Below are positions 15,484 to 23,514 of a stretch of DNA of 64,000 bases, in pieces; within the stretch, counting starts at the first letter, position 1, and every line of letters starts with the position of its first letter. The translations under genes were made by a program, and so were the position numbers. Below the pieces are notes generated by a model. That model worked only from the letters and a program-made list of their open reading frames with translations. It was not told the DNA's origin and ran no database searches. Origin of the DNA: Isoptericola dokdonensis DS-3 (GTDB taxonomy: Bacteria; Actinomycetota; Actinomycetes; Actinomycetales; Cellulomonadaceae); NCBI RefSeq assembly GCF_001636295.1, contig NZ_CP014209.1, positions 2,356,001 through 2,420,000 of the forward strand. The letters run 5' to 3'.

Positions 15484-17600
15484 CGACGGACCTCGACCTG
15501 GCTCCCCTGACCGGATCCCCCGCCGGGCTGGCAGAGCTCGCGGGGGCCGCGACCCGGGCGGCGGGCGCGCTGCACGGTGTCCGCGACGACCTCGCCCGCG
15601 TCGCCGGCGCGCTCCGCGGGCACCGCTCGGGCGCGGTCGACGCCGCCCGGGAGCTGCTCGCCCGTCTCACCCTCGACGTCGTCCTGTGCGCCGACGTCCT
15701 GCGCACCGTCGCGGGCGTGCTGGCGCAGCGCGCCACCGGGCTCACGAGCGAGCAGGACGCGGCCGCGCGCGCACTGACCGCCCGCGACGACGCGCTCGCC
15801 CGGCTGGCACGCGCCGAGGCGGACGAGGTCCTCGCCCTCCGGGCCGACCCGCTCGTTCCCCTCCCGGACGCCGCGCGAGACGCGTGGGACGCCCGCGTGC
15901 GGGCCGTGCAGGCCCGCGAGGACGTGGCCGCGGCGGAGCGTGCGTGGCGGGACGCCCGGGACGCGAAGGACTCCGCGTCCCGGCAGGCCGCTCCCCTGCT
16001 GGACGGCCTCGCCGACGCCCGCGCGGTCGCGGTGTCCGCCCGGCACGGCGTCGGGGCCGCCGACCACGCGACGGCGTGGGCCCGCGGCACCGACCTCGCC
16101 GCCCGGGTCCCGGTCGCCCTGGGCGGCGACCGGCGCGCGCGCGACGCCGCCCGCACCGACCTGTTCGCCGCGATGACGGCCGCCGACGGCGACCCGGCCC
16201 TGTGGACGGCGTTCTGGGACGCGGTGGACCCGGCGTCCCTGCTGGCCGTGCTCGGCACCGACCCGCCGCCCGGCGCCGTGACCGCCCTCTCCGGCGGCCT
16301 CGGCGTGTGGGCGGCGAGCGCCGCGCGGGACGAGCAGCGCGACCTCGGCGACCGGCTCGTCCGGGGAGTCGGCGTGGGCACCGCCACGGCGGACCGCGCC
16401 GCCCGGCTCGGCGACCTGCTGGGCGCGGCGCGACTGCCCGCCGCGGTGTGGACGGGCGCCGCCGACGCGGTCGTGGAGCGGCACCGGGCCACCGGCCAGG
16501 ACGACGTCGAGGCGACCGACCTCGCGCCGCTCGTCGTCGCGGTCGCGGACGGGCTGTCCGCGCACCCGCGGGCCGCGCTCGACCACCTCGCCCCGGTCGA
16601 TCCCGACGACCTCCGCGAGCGCCTCCACGTCTGGTTCGGCGCGACACCGCCGGACGGCTGGCCCGACGGCGGCGTTGCCGTGACGGGCATGCTCGCGGCG
16701 GCCGTCGCCGTCGGGTCGCGGGCGGACGTCCCGACGCAGCAGCGCACGGCGCTGGTCGTCTCGGTGGTGACGAAGGTCGTCCACGGCTACCGCGGGTTGC
16801 TGTCCGTGAACGCGCCGGTCGGCGGCAGCGCCGTGGGCAACGTCGTCGACGTCTACCGGCCGTACCTGGAGTCCGTCGACGAGAACGTCCACCTCCAGCA
16901 GGACGGCGATCCTCGACCCGGTCCGGGCCTCCTCCTGACCGACCTCGGCGACAGGGGCCGCGTGGAGGGAACCTCGATCCCCTGGTCGACGGCGCAGCCC
17001 CGCCTCGACCCGTTCGCCCTGCGGGAGGTCATCACGGCGACGTCGGCCACCCCGGCGGACGCCGGTCGGTGGCTGTCCGCCCTCGACGACCACGTGGAGG
17101 CCACGGTCACGGTGGCCACCGAGCGCGACCTCGGACCCGACGCGCGCGAGCGGCTCTTCCTCGACACCCTCGACGACGTCGGGTTCGTGAGCGGGTCGAT
17201 CCAGTCGCCGGTCATCGCCGACGCCGAGCAGGCCACCGGGCTGGGGTCGGTGGCGGCGACCGGCGCGGGGGTCGGCCTCAGCCTGGCCACCGCCTTCTCG
17301 TCCGCCGGTGTGTCCGTCGCCGCGACCGCTGCCGGTGCTGCCCTGCCCGGGCTGGTGCCCGACCACGTCGACGCCGCCCGGAGCGAGGTCCTGCGCACCG
17401 AGCCGACGCTCCGCGACCGGTTCGCCGCACCCCTCAACCGGGCGGCGGTCGACCTCGACGTCGCGGCGGGAGCGTCGCCGGACGACGCCGAGCGGCGCAA
17501 CGAGGCCCTCGCCCCGGGCGGCGAGGGCGCCACGAAGAGCTTCGGGAACGGCTACGCCCTCGGATCAGATCTGGCACGCACCCTGGGAGAGACCACATGA
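15480..17600 (+). CDS. Large DUF6571-like protein, putative T7SS-associated
   Basis: 706 residues, GTG start coupled to the WXG100-like gene. Residues 1-150 are long Ala-rich helices with regularly spaced Leu (LAELAGAATRAAGALHGVRDDLARVAGALRG), like the N-terminal domains of ESX substrates. The middle (about 200-560) alternates helices with ALWTAFWDAVDPASLLAVLG, VRGVGVGTATADRAARLGDLLGAARLP and LLTDLGDRGRVEGTSIPWSTAQPRLDPF, the kind of layout seen in DUF6571 proteins of actinobacteria. The C-terminus has a Gly/Ala-rich hydrophobic stretch (ATGAGVGLSLATAFSSAGVSVAATAAGAALPGL). No signal peptide. Function unknown; partner of its two neighbours. Confidence 0.55.
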   Translation: MTTDLDLAPLTGSPAGLAELAGAATRAAGALHGVRDDLARVAGALRGHRSGAVDAARELLARLTLDVVLCADVLRTVAGVLAQRATGLTSEQDAAARALTARDDALARLARAEADEVLALRADPLVPLPDAARDAWDARVRAVQAREDVAAAERAWRDARDAKDSASRQAAPLLDGLADARAVAVSARHGVGAADHATAWARGTDLAARVPVALGGDRRARDAARTDLFAAMTAADGDPALWTAFWDAVDPASLLAVLGTDPPPGAVTALSGGLGVWAASAARDEQRDLGDRLVRGVGVGTATADRAARLGDLLGAARLPAAVWTGAADAVVERHRATGQDDVEATDLAPLVVAVADGLSAHPRAALDHLAPVDPDDLRERLHVWFGATPPDGWPDGGVAVTGMLAAAVAVGSRADVPTQQRTALVVSVVTKVVHGYRGLLSVNAPVGGSAVGNVVDVYRPYLESVDENVHLQQDGDPRPGPGLLLTDLGDRGRVEGTSIPWSTAQPRLDPFALREVITATSATPADAGRWLSALDDHVEATVTVATERDLGPDARERLFLDTLDDVGFVSGSIQSPVIADAEQATGLGSVAATGAGVGLSLATAFSSAGVSVAATAAGAALPGLVPDHVDAARSEVLRTEPTLRDRFAAPLNRAAVDLDVAAGASPDDAERRNEALAPGGEGATKSFGNGYALGSDLARTLGETT

Positions 17601-18502
17601 ACGCACGACGCACGCTGACGCTCCTGGCCCGCGGGGAGGTGGTCGTGCCGGTGGCGAGCCTGAGCGTCGTGGCGCTGCTGATCGCCACCCTCCTGTCGTG
17701 GGGGCCCGCCTGGTCGCAGGCGCGTGCCGAGGCGAGGGCGGAGGCGGCGGCACGCGCCGCCGCCGCGGCCCGGGCCTGGCGCACCGAATCCTGGACGATC
17801 ACCGTCGCCGACGTGCCGCAGGGCGCGGTGGTCCCCGTGCAGGACGACTGGCTCGGCGACGTCGGCCCCTGGTACGAGCACGTCGAGGCCCCTGTGCCGT
17901 ACCGCGTCCCCGGGCTGCGCCACCTGATGGCCGGCGTCTACGACGGCTACTGGGCTCCGCTGACGGACGTGCAGGACTCCCTCCACGGGGTCAGGTCCGG
18001 GCCGGTGGAGGTCTTCAGCCAGACCTTCGTGATCGGGTCGGCGGCCGCGGACGGGCACGCGCTGGCGCCGGACCTCCTGGTCGGGGACCTGCGGGACGAC
18101 GTCCGCCAGGCGCGTGAGCTCGCAGCGCGAGGAGGGGAGGCCGTCCCCGCGGACGACCCGACGCTGCTCGTCGACCCCGAGGTGTCCACGACCTGCCCGT
18201 CGCGCGACGCGTGCCCCCGCCCGGCGCAGGGCGCCCACCGCCTGGTGGTCACGGGTGTCGAGGCGGTGCCGTCGTGGATCGAGCCCCGCCGCGTGACGGT
18301 AGCGGCGACCTGGGTCGACGACGTCCTGGTGGCGGTCGCGACGCTGTCGCCCGTCGGCGCGGACGTCCCCGACGAGGTCAGCGCCCCGCACCTGCTGGAC
18401 GTGCTCGCGGCCAAGGTGCGGGCCGACCCGCCGGCGCCGGCGGCCGAGGACCTGACGGAGGCCGCCGTCAGCCGGCCGGGGGCAGGAGGCGAAGCTCGAT
18501 GA
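17597..18502 (+). CDS. Single-pass membrane protein of the WXG100-like operon
   Basis: 301 residues, ATGA overlap with the preceding gene. One membrane segment (about 15-35, VVVPVASLSVVALLIATLLSW) is followed by an Ala/Arg helix and an extracytoplasmic domain of about 240 residues that contains two cysteines 7 apart (STTCPSRDACPRP), a likely disulfide. No recognised domain. By position it could anchor, chaperone or neutralise the 706-residue protein. Its last 35 bp overlap the convergent nitroreductase gene. Confidence 0.6.
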   Translation: MNARRTLTLLARGEVVVPVASLSVVALLIATLLSWGPAWSQARAEARAEAAARAAAAARAWRTESWTITVADVPQGAVVPVQDDWLGDVGPWYEHVEAPVPYRVPGLRHLMAGVYDGYWAPLTDVQDSLHGVRSGPVEVFSQTFVIGSAAADGHALAPDLLVGDLRDDVRQARELAARGGEAVPADDPTLLVDPEVSTTCPSRDACPRPAQGAHRLVVTGVEAVPSWIEPRRVTVAATWVDDVLVAVATLSPVGADVPDEVSAPHLLDVLAAKVRADPPAPAAEDLTEAAVSRPGAGGEAR

Positions 18503-18950
18503 CGGGCACGACGCGGCGCCAGTCCACCTCGCCCTGGGCGGCGGCGAGCGGCACGGCCCACTCCGCGACGACCGGCTCGAAGGTCCGCCACCTGCTCGGG
18601 TGCGCGGCGGCGTACCGCTGCAGCAGGGCGACGGTCTCGTCGGGGTCGAGCCGCCGGGCGTGGGCGCGCGCCCCGCGCCGGCGGCCGAAGGACACCAGCA
18701 CGCGCGGCTCGGCCGCGACGTTGCGGACCCACTGCGACCGGGGCCCCAGGCCGGAGACGACGACGAACCGGTCGTCGTCGGGCCGCTCGGCGACCTCGAG
18801 CACCACGGCGCGCAGCTCACCGCTGCGACGCCCCCGGTGCTCGAGCAGCAGCAGCTCCTCGCCCATCAGCGCGCCGAGGCCCGCGCGGTACAGCGCGATC
18901 GGCGCACGGACGAGCCCCCGGACGTGCAGCAGCCGCGAGACGAGGGTCAT
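18468..18950 (-). CDS. Deazaflavin (F420)-dependent nitroreductase family protein
   Basis: 160 residues. The order GEELLLLEHRGRRSGELRAVVLEV, FVVVSGLGPRSQWVRNVAAEPRVLVSFG and ARRLDPDE matches the Ddn/DUF385 split-beta-barrel family that uses F420 or related flavins. The W-x-R-N-V-x-A-x-P block is the family signature. Membrane-associated in some relatives. Leaderless promoter. It overlaps the end of the convergent gene at 17597-18502. Confidence 0.85.
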   Translation of the reverse strand: MTLVSRLLHVRGLVRAPIALYRAGLGALMGEELLLLEHRGRRSGELRAVVLEVAERPDDDRFVVVSGLGPRSQWVRNVAAEPRVLVSFGRRRGARAHARRLDPDETVALLQRYAAAHPSRWRTFEPVVAEWAVPLAAAQGEVDWRRVVPVIELRLLPPAG

Positions 18951-18956
18951 GGTTCC

Positions 18957-18962
18957 AGGCTA
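18957..18962 (-). promoter_or_regulatory. -10 element of a leaderless promoter (nitroreductase)
   Basis: TAGCCT on the minus strand, six bases before the ATG at 18950. Back to back with the kinase promoter at 18995-19000. Confidence 0.45.
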
Positions 18963-18994
18963 GCGCCGGTCCGGCGGGGCTCGACGGTCGGTCC

Positions 18995-19000
18995 TACGAT
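18995..19000 (+). promoter_or_regulatory. -10 element of a leaderless promoter (kinase)
   Basis: TACGAT, six bases before the GTG at 19007; supports that start. Confidence 0.5.
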
Positions 19001-19006
19001 GACGGC

Positions 19007-20284
19007 GTGCCAGCGCAGGCCCCCTCGGACGACCCGGATCCCCGCGGCCCGGCCGCGGCGTCGAGGACGTCCCGGCGGCGGTCGGACGTCGTCCTGGCGG
19101 TCGCCACGACGGCGGGCGTGACGGTCGCCGGCGTGCTCGTCCCGGGAGGGACGGCAGACGGCGGGGACCCGGCCCGGGCGGCGGCATCGGCCCTGGTCGC
19201 CGTCGTGGTGGGTGCCCTCGTCCTCCTGCGGCGCCGCGCGCCGTCGACGATGCTCGCCCTCACCGCCGTCGTCACGGTCGCCGCAGCCGTCGCCGACGTG
19301 CCCGCGGCAGCGAGCGCCCTGCCGACGGTCACCGCGCTGGCGGCCGCGGCCGCGGGCGGCCGTGCACGGGCGGCCGCCGGGACCGGCACGCTGGTGGTGC
19401 TCGCCCTGACCGTCGACCGTGCGGTCCTCGACGCCGAGGGAGCCGCCATGGCGCTGCCGGTCCCGGCGGCCGCCGTGCTCGACACGGCACTGGTCGTCGC
19501 GGCGGTCGCCGTGGGCGTCGCGACGCACCTGCGGGGCCGGCTCCGCGCCCTCGCCACCGAGGCGGCGGAACCTGGGCCCGCGGTCCCTCAGGAGGGCGGG
19601 TCCCGGCACCGTGAGCACCTGCGGATCGCGCACGACCTGCACGACGTCGTCGCCCACCACCTCTCGATGGTGGCGCTGCACTCCGGCGTGGCGAGCGCCG
19701 CCGTCGGCCGGGACGACGACGCGGCGCGGACCGCGCTGCGGCACGTCACGGAGGCCACCTCCGTCACGCTGCACGAGCTGCGGGCGACGACCCTGGTGCT
19801 GCGCGCCGGCACGGACCCCGGCACCGGCCCGACGGCGGGGTCCCGCGGCGTGCTCCCCGCGGCGACGGGACCGGCCGGCCTGTCGTCCCTGGTGGAGCCG
19901 GTCCGGGCTGCGGGGGTGGACGTCGTGACACGGGTCGAGGTGCCGGCGGCGAGCATCGACGCGAGCGTCGACGCGGCGGCGTACCGGATCGTGCAGGAGG
20001 CCCTGGCGACCGTGGTGCGGCACGGCGCGGCACGGCGGGCGGTGGTGCGGCTCACCACCAGCGACGGACGGCTGCGCATCACGGTGTCCGACGACGGACG
20101 TGGCGCGGCTGCCGACCGCGCCGGCGCCGACCCGGGAATGGTCGCGGTGCGCGAGCGGGCGCTGGCCCTCGGCGGCAGCCTCACCGTCCGCGACGTGCCC
20201 GCCGGTGGGCTGACCGTCGTCGCCGACCTCCCGGCACGGCTCCGGGAAGCCCCGCGCCCCACCTCCGTGGCGGCCACGCCGTAG
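19007..20284 (+). CDS. NarL-type sensor histidine kinase (HisKA_3)
   Basis: 425 residues. About five hydrophobic segments lie between 27 and 175. The dimerisation box RIAHDLHDVVAHHLSMVALHSG carries the phospho-acceptor H212, and the ATPase part has YRIVQEALATVVRHG (N box), VSDDGRGA and GMVAVRERALALGGSL (G box). This is the architecture of kinases that partner NarL/LuxR response regulators. No response regulator gene lies next to it, so it is an orphan or its partner is elsewhere. The C-terminus is followed by a strong hairpin. Confidence 0.88.
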   Translation: MPAQAPSDDPDPRGPAAASRTSRRRSDVVLAVATTAGVTVAGVLVPGGTADGGDPARAAASALVAVVVGALVLLRRRAPSTMLALTAVVTVAAAVADVPAAASALPTVTALAAAAAGGRARAAAGTGTLVVLALTVDRAVLDAEGAAMALPVPAAAVLDTALVVAAVAVGVATHLRGRLRALATEAAEPGPAVPQEGGSRHREHLRIAHDLHDVVAHHLSMVALHSGVASAAVGRDDDAARTALRHVTEATSVTLHELRATTLVLRAGTDPGTGPTAGSRGVLPAATGPAGLSSLVEPVRAAGVDVVTRVEVPAASIDASVDAAAYRIVQEALATVVRHGAARRAVVRLTTSDGRLRITVSDDGRGAAADRAGADPGMVAVRERALALGGSLTVRDVPAGGLTVVADLPARLREAPRPTSVAATP

Positions 20285-20293
20285 CACCGCGGG

Positions 20294-20322
20294 CCGCGGC
20301 ACCGCAGGCCGCGGTGCCGCGG
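20294..20322 (+). terminator. Terminator of the histidine kinase gene
   Basis: Twelve-bp arms CCGCGGCACCGC (20294-20305) and GCGGTGCCGCGG (20311-20322), 5-base loop, 10 bp after the stop codon. Confidence 0.65.
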
Positions 20323-20403
20323 GCGTGAACCCTGCGGGCGCCCGCCGGACATCCTCAGACAGCGGGCACGGGTTCGTGGCCACGGTGCGGTGAGGGAGGC
20401 GCG

Positions 20404-21243
20404 GTGACGACGACGAGCGGCGGCACGGACCAGCAGGGTCACGTCGAGCTGGGCGGGGTGACGGCCACGGGGACGGACACGTGGCGCGTCGCCGTCCGGG
20501 TCCCGGCGATGGCGCACCTGCCGCGGGAGGCGGGACTGCCGGTGCTGCACGGCCTCGACCTGGTGCGACGGCTCGGCCAGCTCGTCGCGAACCGCTGCCT
20601 GGGCGTCCCCGGCGACCACGAGCTGGTGGTGAGCCGCATGGACTTCCACCGGACCGGACGGCCCCTGCGCCTGCCCCCGGCCGGTTCGATCGGGGCGAGC
20701 GCGTTCGTGCACGTGCACGACCTCCAGGAGCGCCGCGGCACGGTCCGGGCCTTCGACGCGTCGATGGTCCTCCGTGTCGGGTCGCAGGAGGTGGCGCACG
20801 GCGGCGGAGCGGCGCGCTGCCTCGACCCGACGACCTACACCCTCCTGCGGCGCGACACGCCTGCCGCCCCGCCGCGCCACGACGTGGAGCACCTCCTGGA
20901 CGTGCGGCGCCGGGGCGACCGGCTGCTCGCGCAGGTCGGATGGGACGCCGCGGACCCGCTGATGAGCGCCCGGTCGGACCGGATCTCGGCCCTCGCGCTG
21001 GCCGCGGGCGCCCTGCGCGCCGCCCAGGTGCTCCGGCCCGGACGGGACGTCACGGGCGTCTCGCTGTCCCTGGACCGGTTCGTCGACTGCGCCCCGCCCC
21101 CCGACCTGCTCGCGCACGCGGCGCAGGACGCGGTCGAGGTCTCGGTGCTCGCGCGTCGCACGGTGGCGGCCCGGTCGACGGTCCGGCTGGCACCTGCCCG
21201 CGAGCCCGCCGGCCCCGTCAGGGACCTCTTGCGCGGCCCCTGA
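20404..21243 (+). CDS. AfsA-like hotdog-repeat protein
   Basis: 279 residues, GTG start with GGGAGG upstream. Two related halves: TDTWRVAVRVPAMAHLP...LPVLHGLDLVRRLGQLVANRCLGVPGDHELVVSRMDFH, and DRLLAQVGWDAADPLMSARSDRISALALAAGALRAAQVL. The first resembles the AfsA repeat (hydrophobic helix, then G-x-P-x-x-H and a D-F strand) of gamma-butyrolactone synthases from Streptomyces. The Glu that is important in each repeat of characterised AfsA/ScbA proteins is not evident: the corresponding helices read HGLDLVRRLG and ALAAGALRAA. It may be a degenerate or differently acting member. No reductase or receptor gene is adjacent. Confidence 0.6.
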   Translation: MTTTSGGTDQQGHVELGGVTATGTDTWRVAVRVPAMAHLPREAGLPVLHGLDLVRRLGQLVANRCLGVPGDHELVVSRMDFHRTGRPLRLPPAGSIGASAFVHVHDLQERRGTVRAFDASMVLRVGSQEVAHGGGAARCLDPTTYTLLRRDTPAAPPRHDVEHLLDVRRRGDRLLAQVGWDAADPLMSARSDRISALALAAGALRAAQVLRPGRDVTGVSLSLDRFVDCAPPPDLLAHAAQDAVEVSVLARRTVAARSTVRLAPAREPAGPVRDLLRGP

Positions 21244-21306
21244 CCTGCGGGCACGCTGTACGCAGGCCGCACCGCACGGCCAGGGGGCTTGCCGGGAAGG
21301 ACCGTC

Positions 21307-21981
21307 GTGCACCCCGACCTCGACGACGCCGCGCTCTGGCTGCGCGTCCGGGCCGACGACGAGGCCGCCTTCGCGACGCTGTTCGCCCGGTACCACCCGC
21401 GGGTGCTGCAGGCCGTCGCCGGGATGCTCGCGGACGTCGCGGGGGCCGACGTCCCCGCCGTCGCGGCCGACGTCCTCCACACGGCGTGGCGCCGCCGGTC
21501 CGCGGTCGTGGTGGACGCGGCGCTCTGGCCGTGGCTCCGCGCGGTGGCCGTCCGGCTGTGCGCCAACGAGCGGCGGCGCTGCCTGCGCCGGCGCCGCCTC
21601 GCGGCACGCCTCGCGACGCTCGACGCCGGCGACCTGGTCGAGGCCGACCACGCCGACGGCGTGGCCGGGCACCTGGCGCTCGCCGAAGCCCTGACCCGCC
21701 TGCGGCCCGGCGACGCGGACGTCGCCCGCCTCGCCCTGATGGAGGACCTCACGACCTCCCAGGTCGCGGCCCGGCTCCGGCTCCCGCTCGGGACGGTGAA
21801 GTCGCGCCTGCACCGCGTGAGGATCGTGCTCCGACGGCACCTGGGGCCAACGCCCCGTGGTCGTCCCGCCGGACCCGCCGACGCCGGCACCGACGCCGAC
21901 CGGACGTCCACCCCGCCGGACCCGCCGACCTGCGACGCTGGTCCCATGGACGCAGGACCCGGCACCGACGGCACCCGATGA
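21307..21981 (+). CDS. ECF-like sigma-70 family sigma factor
   Basis: 224 residues, GTG with GGAAGG (21295-21300) six bases upstream. Sigma region 2 at about 8-85 (DDEAAFATLFARYHPRVLQAVAGML ... WLRAVAVRLCANERRRCLRRRRLAARL) and region 4 at about 120-170 (LTRLRPGDADVARLALMEDLTTSQVAARLRLPLGTVKSRLHRVRIVLRRHL). A Pro/Thr/Asp-rich tail of about 45 residues follows. No anti-sigma gene is adjacent; instead its stop overlaps the metal exporter start (ATGA), so sigma factor and transporter are co-translated. Confidence 0.85.
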   Translation: MHPDLDDAALWLRVRADDEAAFATLFARYHPRVLQAVAGMLADVAGADVPAVAADVLHTAWRRRSAVVVDAALWPWLRAVAVRLCANERRRCLRRRRLAARLATLDAGDLVEADHADGVAGHLALAEALTRLRPGDADVARLALMEDLTTSQVAARLRLPLGTVKSRLHRVRIVLRRHLGPTPRGRPAGPADAGTDADRTSTPPDPPTCDAGPMDAGPGTDGTR

Positions 21982-22895
21982 GCCACGGTCACGCGCACGA
22001 CCACGCGCCGACCGGCGGAGCCCACCGCGGCCGCCTCGCCGTCGCGCTCGGCATCACGCTGACCGTCGTCGTCGCCCAGCTCGTCGGCTCGCTGGTCACG
22101 GGCAGCCTGGCGCTGCTCGTCGACACGGCGCACCTGCTGGTCGACGCGTCCGGGCTGGCGCTCGCGCTCTCGGCGGCGCACCTGTCGCTGCGCCCCCCGA
22201 CGCCGCGCCGCACGTGGGGACTGCGCCGCGCCGAGGTCCTGGCGGCGCTCGCCCAGGCGGCGCTCCTGCTGGGCGTCGGGGTGTTCGTGCTGGTCGAGGC
22301 CGTGCGACGCCTCAGCACGCCCCCGGAGATCCCCGGCGTCGAGCTCCTCGTGTTCGGCGCCGTCGGGCTCGTCGGCAACCTCGCCGCGCTGGCCGTCCTG
22401 GCCTCGCGCCGGGACGCGAGCCTCAACCTGCGCGCCGCGTTCCTCGAGGTGCTCAACGACGCGCTCGGGTCGGTGGCGGTCGTGGTGGCGGCGGTCGTCG
22501 TCCTCACCACGGGCTTCCAGGGCGCCGACACGATCGCCGCGCTCCTCATCGGCGCGCTCATCCTGCCGCGCGCCCTGCGGCTGCTGCGCGACGCCGCGGC
22601 CGTCCTGCTGGAGTCGACGCCTCCCGGTCTCGACCTCGACGACGTGCGCGCGCACCTGCTGCGGGTCCAGCACGTGCGCGAGATCCACGACGTGCACGCG
22701 TCCCTCATCGCGACGGGCCTGCCGCAGCTCTCCGCGCACGTCGTCGTCGAGTCGGGCTGCTTCACCGACGGTCACGCCGGACGCATCCTCGACGAGCTCC
22801 AGGAGTGCGTCGCCGAGCACTTCGGCGTGGAGCACACGACGTTCCAGGTGGAGCCCGAGACGCACCCCGGGCACGAGCACCCGACGCACGCCTGA
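21978..22895 (+). CDS. Cation diffusion facilitator (CzcD-type metal exporter)
   Basis: 305 residues. His-rich N-terminus (SHGHAHDHAP), six membrane segments (about 20-190) and a cytoplasmic C-terminal domain with IHDVHASLIATGLPQLSAHVVVE, ending ETHPGHEHPTHA. The first metal site in TM2 is AHLLVD (H-x3-D). In TM5 the usual H-x3-D is FLEVLND, so the His is replaced by Glu (E-x3-D). CDF proteins export Zn/Co/Cd/Mn by proton antiport; the TM5 substitution may change selectivity. Translationally coupled to the sigma factor. Confidence 0.88.
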   Translation: MSHGHAHDHAPTGGAHRGRLAVALGITLTVVVAQLVGSLVTGSLALLVDTAHLLVDASGLALALSAAHLSLRPPTPRRTWGLRRAEVLAALAQAALLLGVGVFVLVEAVRRLSTPPEIPGVELLVFGAVGLVGNLAALAVLASRRDASLNLRAAFLEVLNDALGSVAVVVAAVVVLTTGFQGADTIAALLIGALILPRALRLLRDAAAVLLESTPPGLDLDDVRAHLLRVQHVREIHDVHASLIATGLPQLSAHVVVESGCFTDGHAGRILDELQECVAEHFGVEHTTFQVEPETHPGHEHPTHA

Positions 22896-22906
22896 CCGTC
22901 AGTCCG

Positions 22907-22932
22907 CGAGCACCCGGTCCACGACGTGCTCG
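22907..22932. terminator. Inverted repeat between convergent genes
   Basis: CGAGCAC (22907-22913) and GTGCTCG (22926-22932) around a 12-base loop, between the CDF gene and the convergent membrane protein. Confidence 0.4.
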
Positions 22933-22953
22933 GCGACGGCGGGCGCGCCGACG

Positions 22954-23379
22954 TCAGGCGTCGTCGGCCCTGCGGTCGCCCTGCAGGGCGTTCTTCAGCA
23001 TGACCGCCGGGAGCAGGAACGTGGCCAGCATCGTGACGAGCCAGACGATGACGGGGCCGAGGATCCAGCCCTGCCAGCCGTCGATCGCCAGGCCGTCCGA
23101 GGCCACCAGCTCTGCGACGAGCAGCGCCGCGTAGGTGGTGATCAGGCCCACCGCGCCGAGCAGAGCCGGCGCGTTGCGGCGGGCGATCTGCGCGAAGAAC
23201 GGCGACAGGATCGCCTGGCCGAGCGCGAAGATCACCACGACGAGCACGAACGCCAGCGGGTTCCCCCAGTCGATGTCGAAGGTCTCCCAGCCGAAGGCGT
23301 TGAACAGGATGTCGGTGAGCACCATGCCGATCGCTGCCGCGAGGAGGAAGATCGCGGTGCGTGCCAGAAGTCGGATCAT
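22954..23379 (-). CDS. Small membrane protein, unknown function
   Basis: 141 residues with four predicted membrane segments (about 5-25, 42-65, 75-95, 105-128), loops with DWGNPLAF and DGWQGWILGP, and an acidic/basic tail GDRRADDA. The ATG at 23379 begins the first hydrophobic segment (MIRLLARTAIFLLAAAIGMVL). No recognised family. Divergent from the GalE-like gene. Confidence 0.65.
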   Translation of the reverse strand: MIRLLARTAIFLLAAAIGMVLTDILFNAFGWETFDIDWGNPLAFVLVVVIFALGQAILSPFFAQIARRNAPALLGAVGLITTYAALLVAELVASDGLAIDGWQGWILGPVIVWLVTMLATFLLPAVMLKNALQGDRRADDA

Positions 23380-23514
23380 GCATCGAAGGGTGACACACCT
23401 CACCTTTTGCCGCGCGCCATCCTCTGGAGAACCTCAACTCCCGTGCCCGTGACCGTGCACCGTCGCGAGCATGGCACCCCGAGCAGAGGCGCAGAGTCGA
23501 CCGGGGGGTGTGTC

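Noticed and set aside
14238..17366. A minus-strand frame of more than 1000 codons across the WXG100-like operon.
   Set aside because: It crosses several real genes, is Arg/Gly-rich and lacks any recognisable domain.
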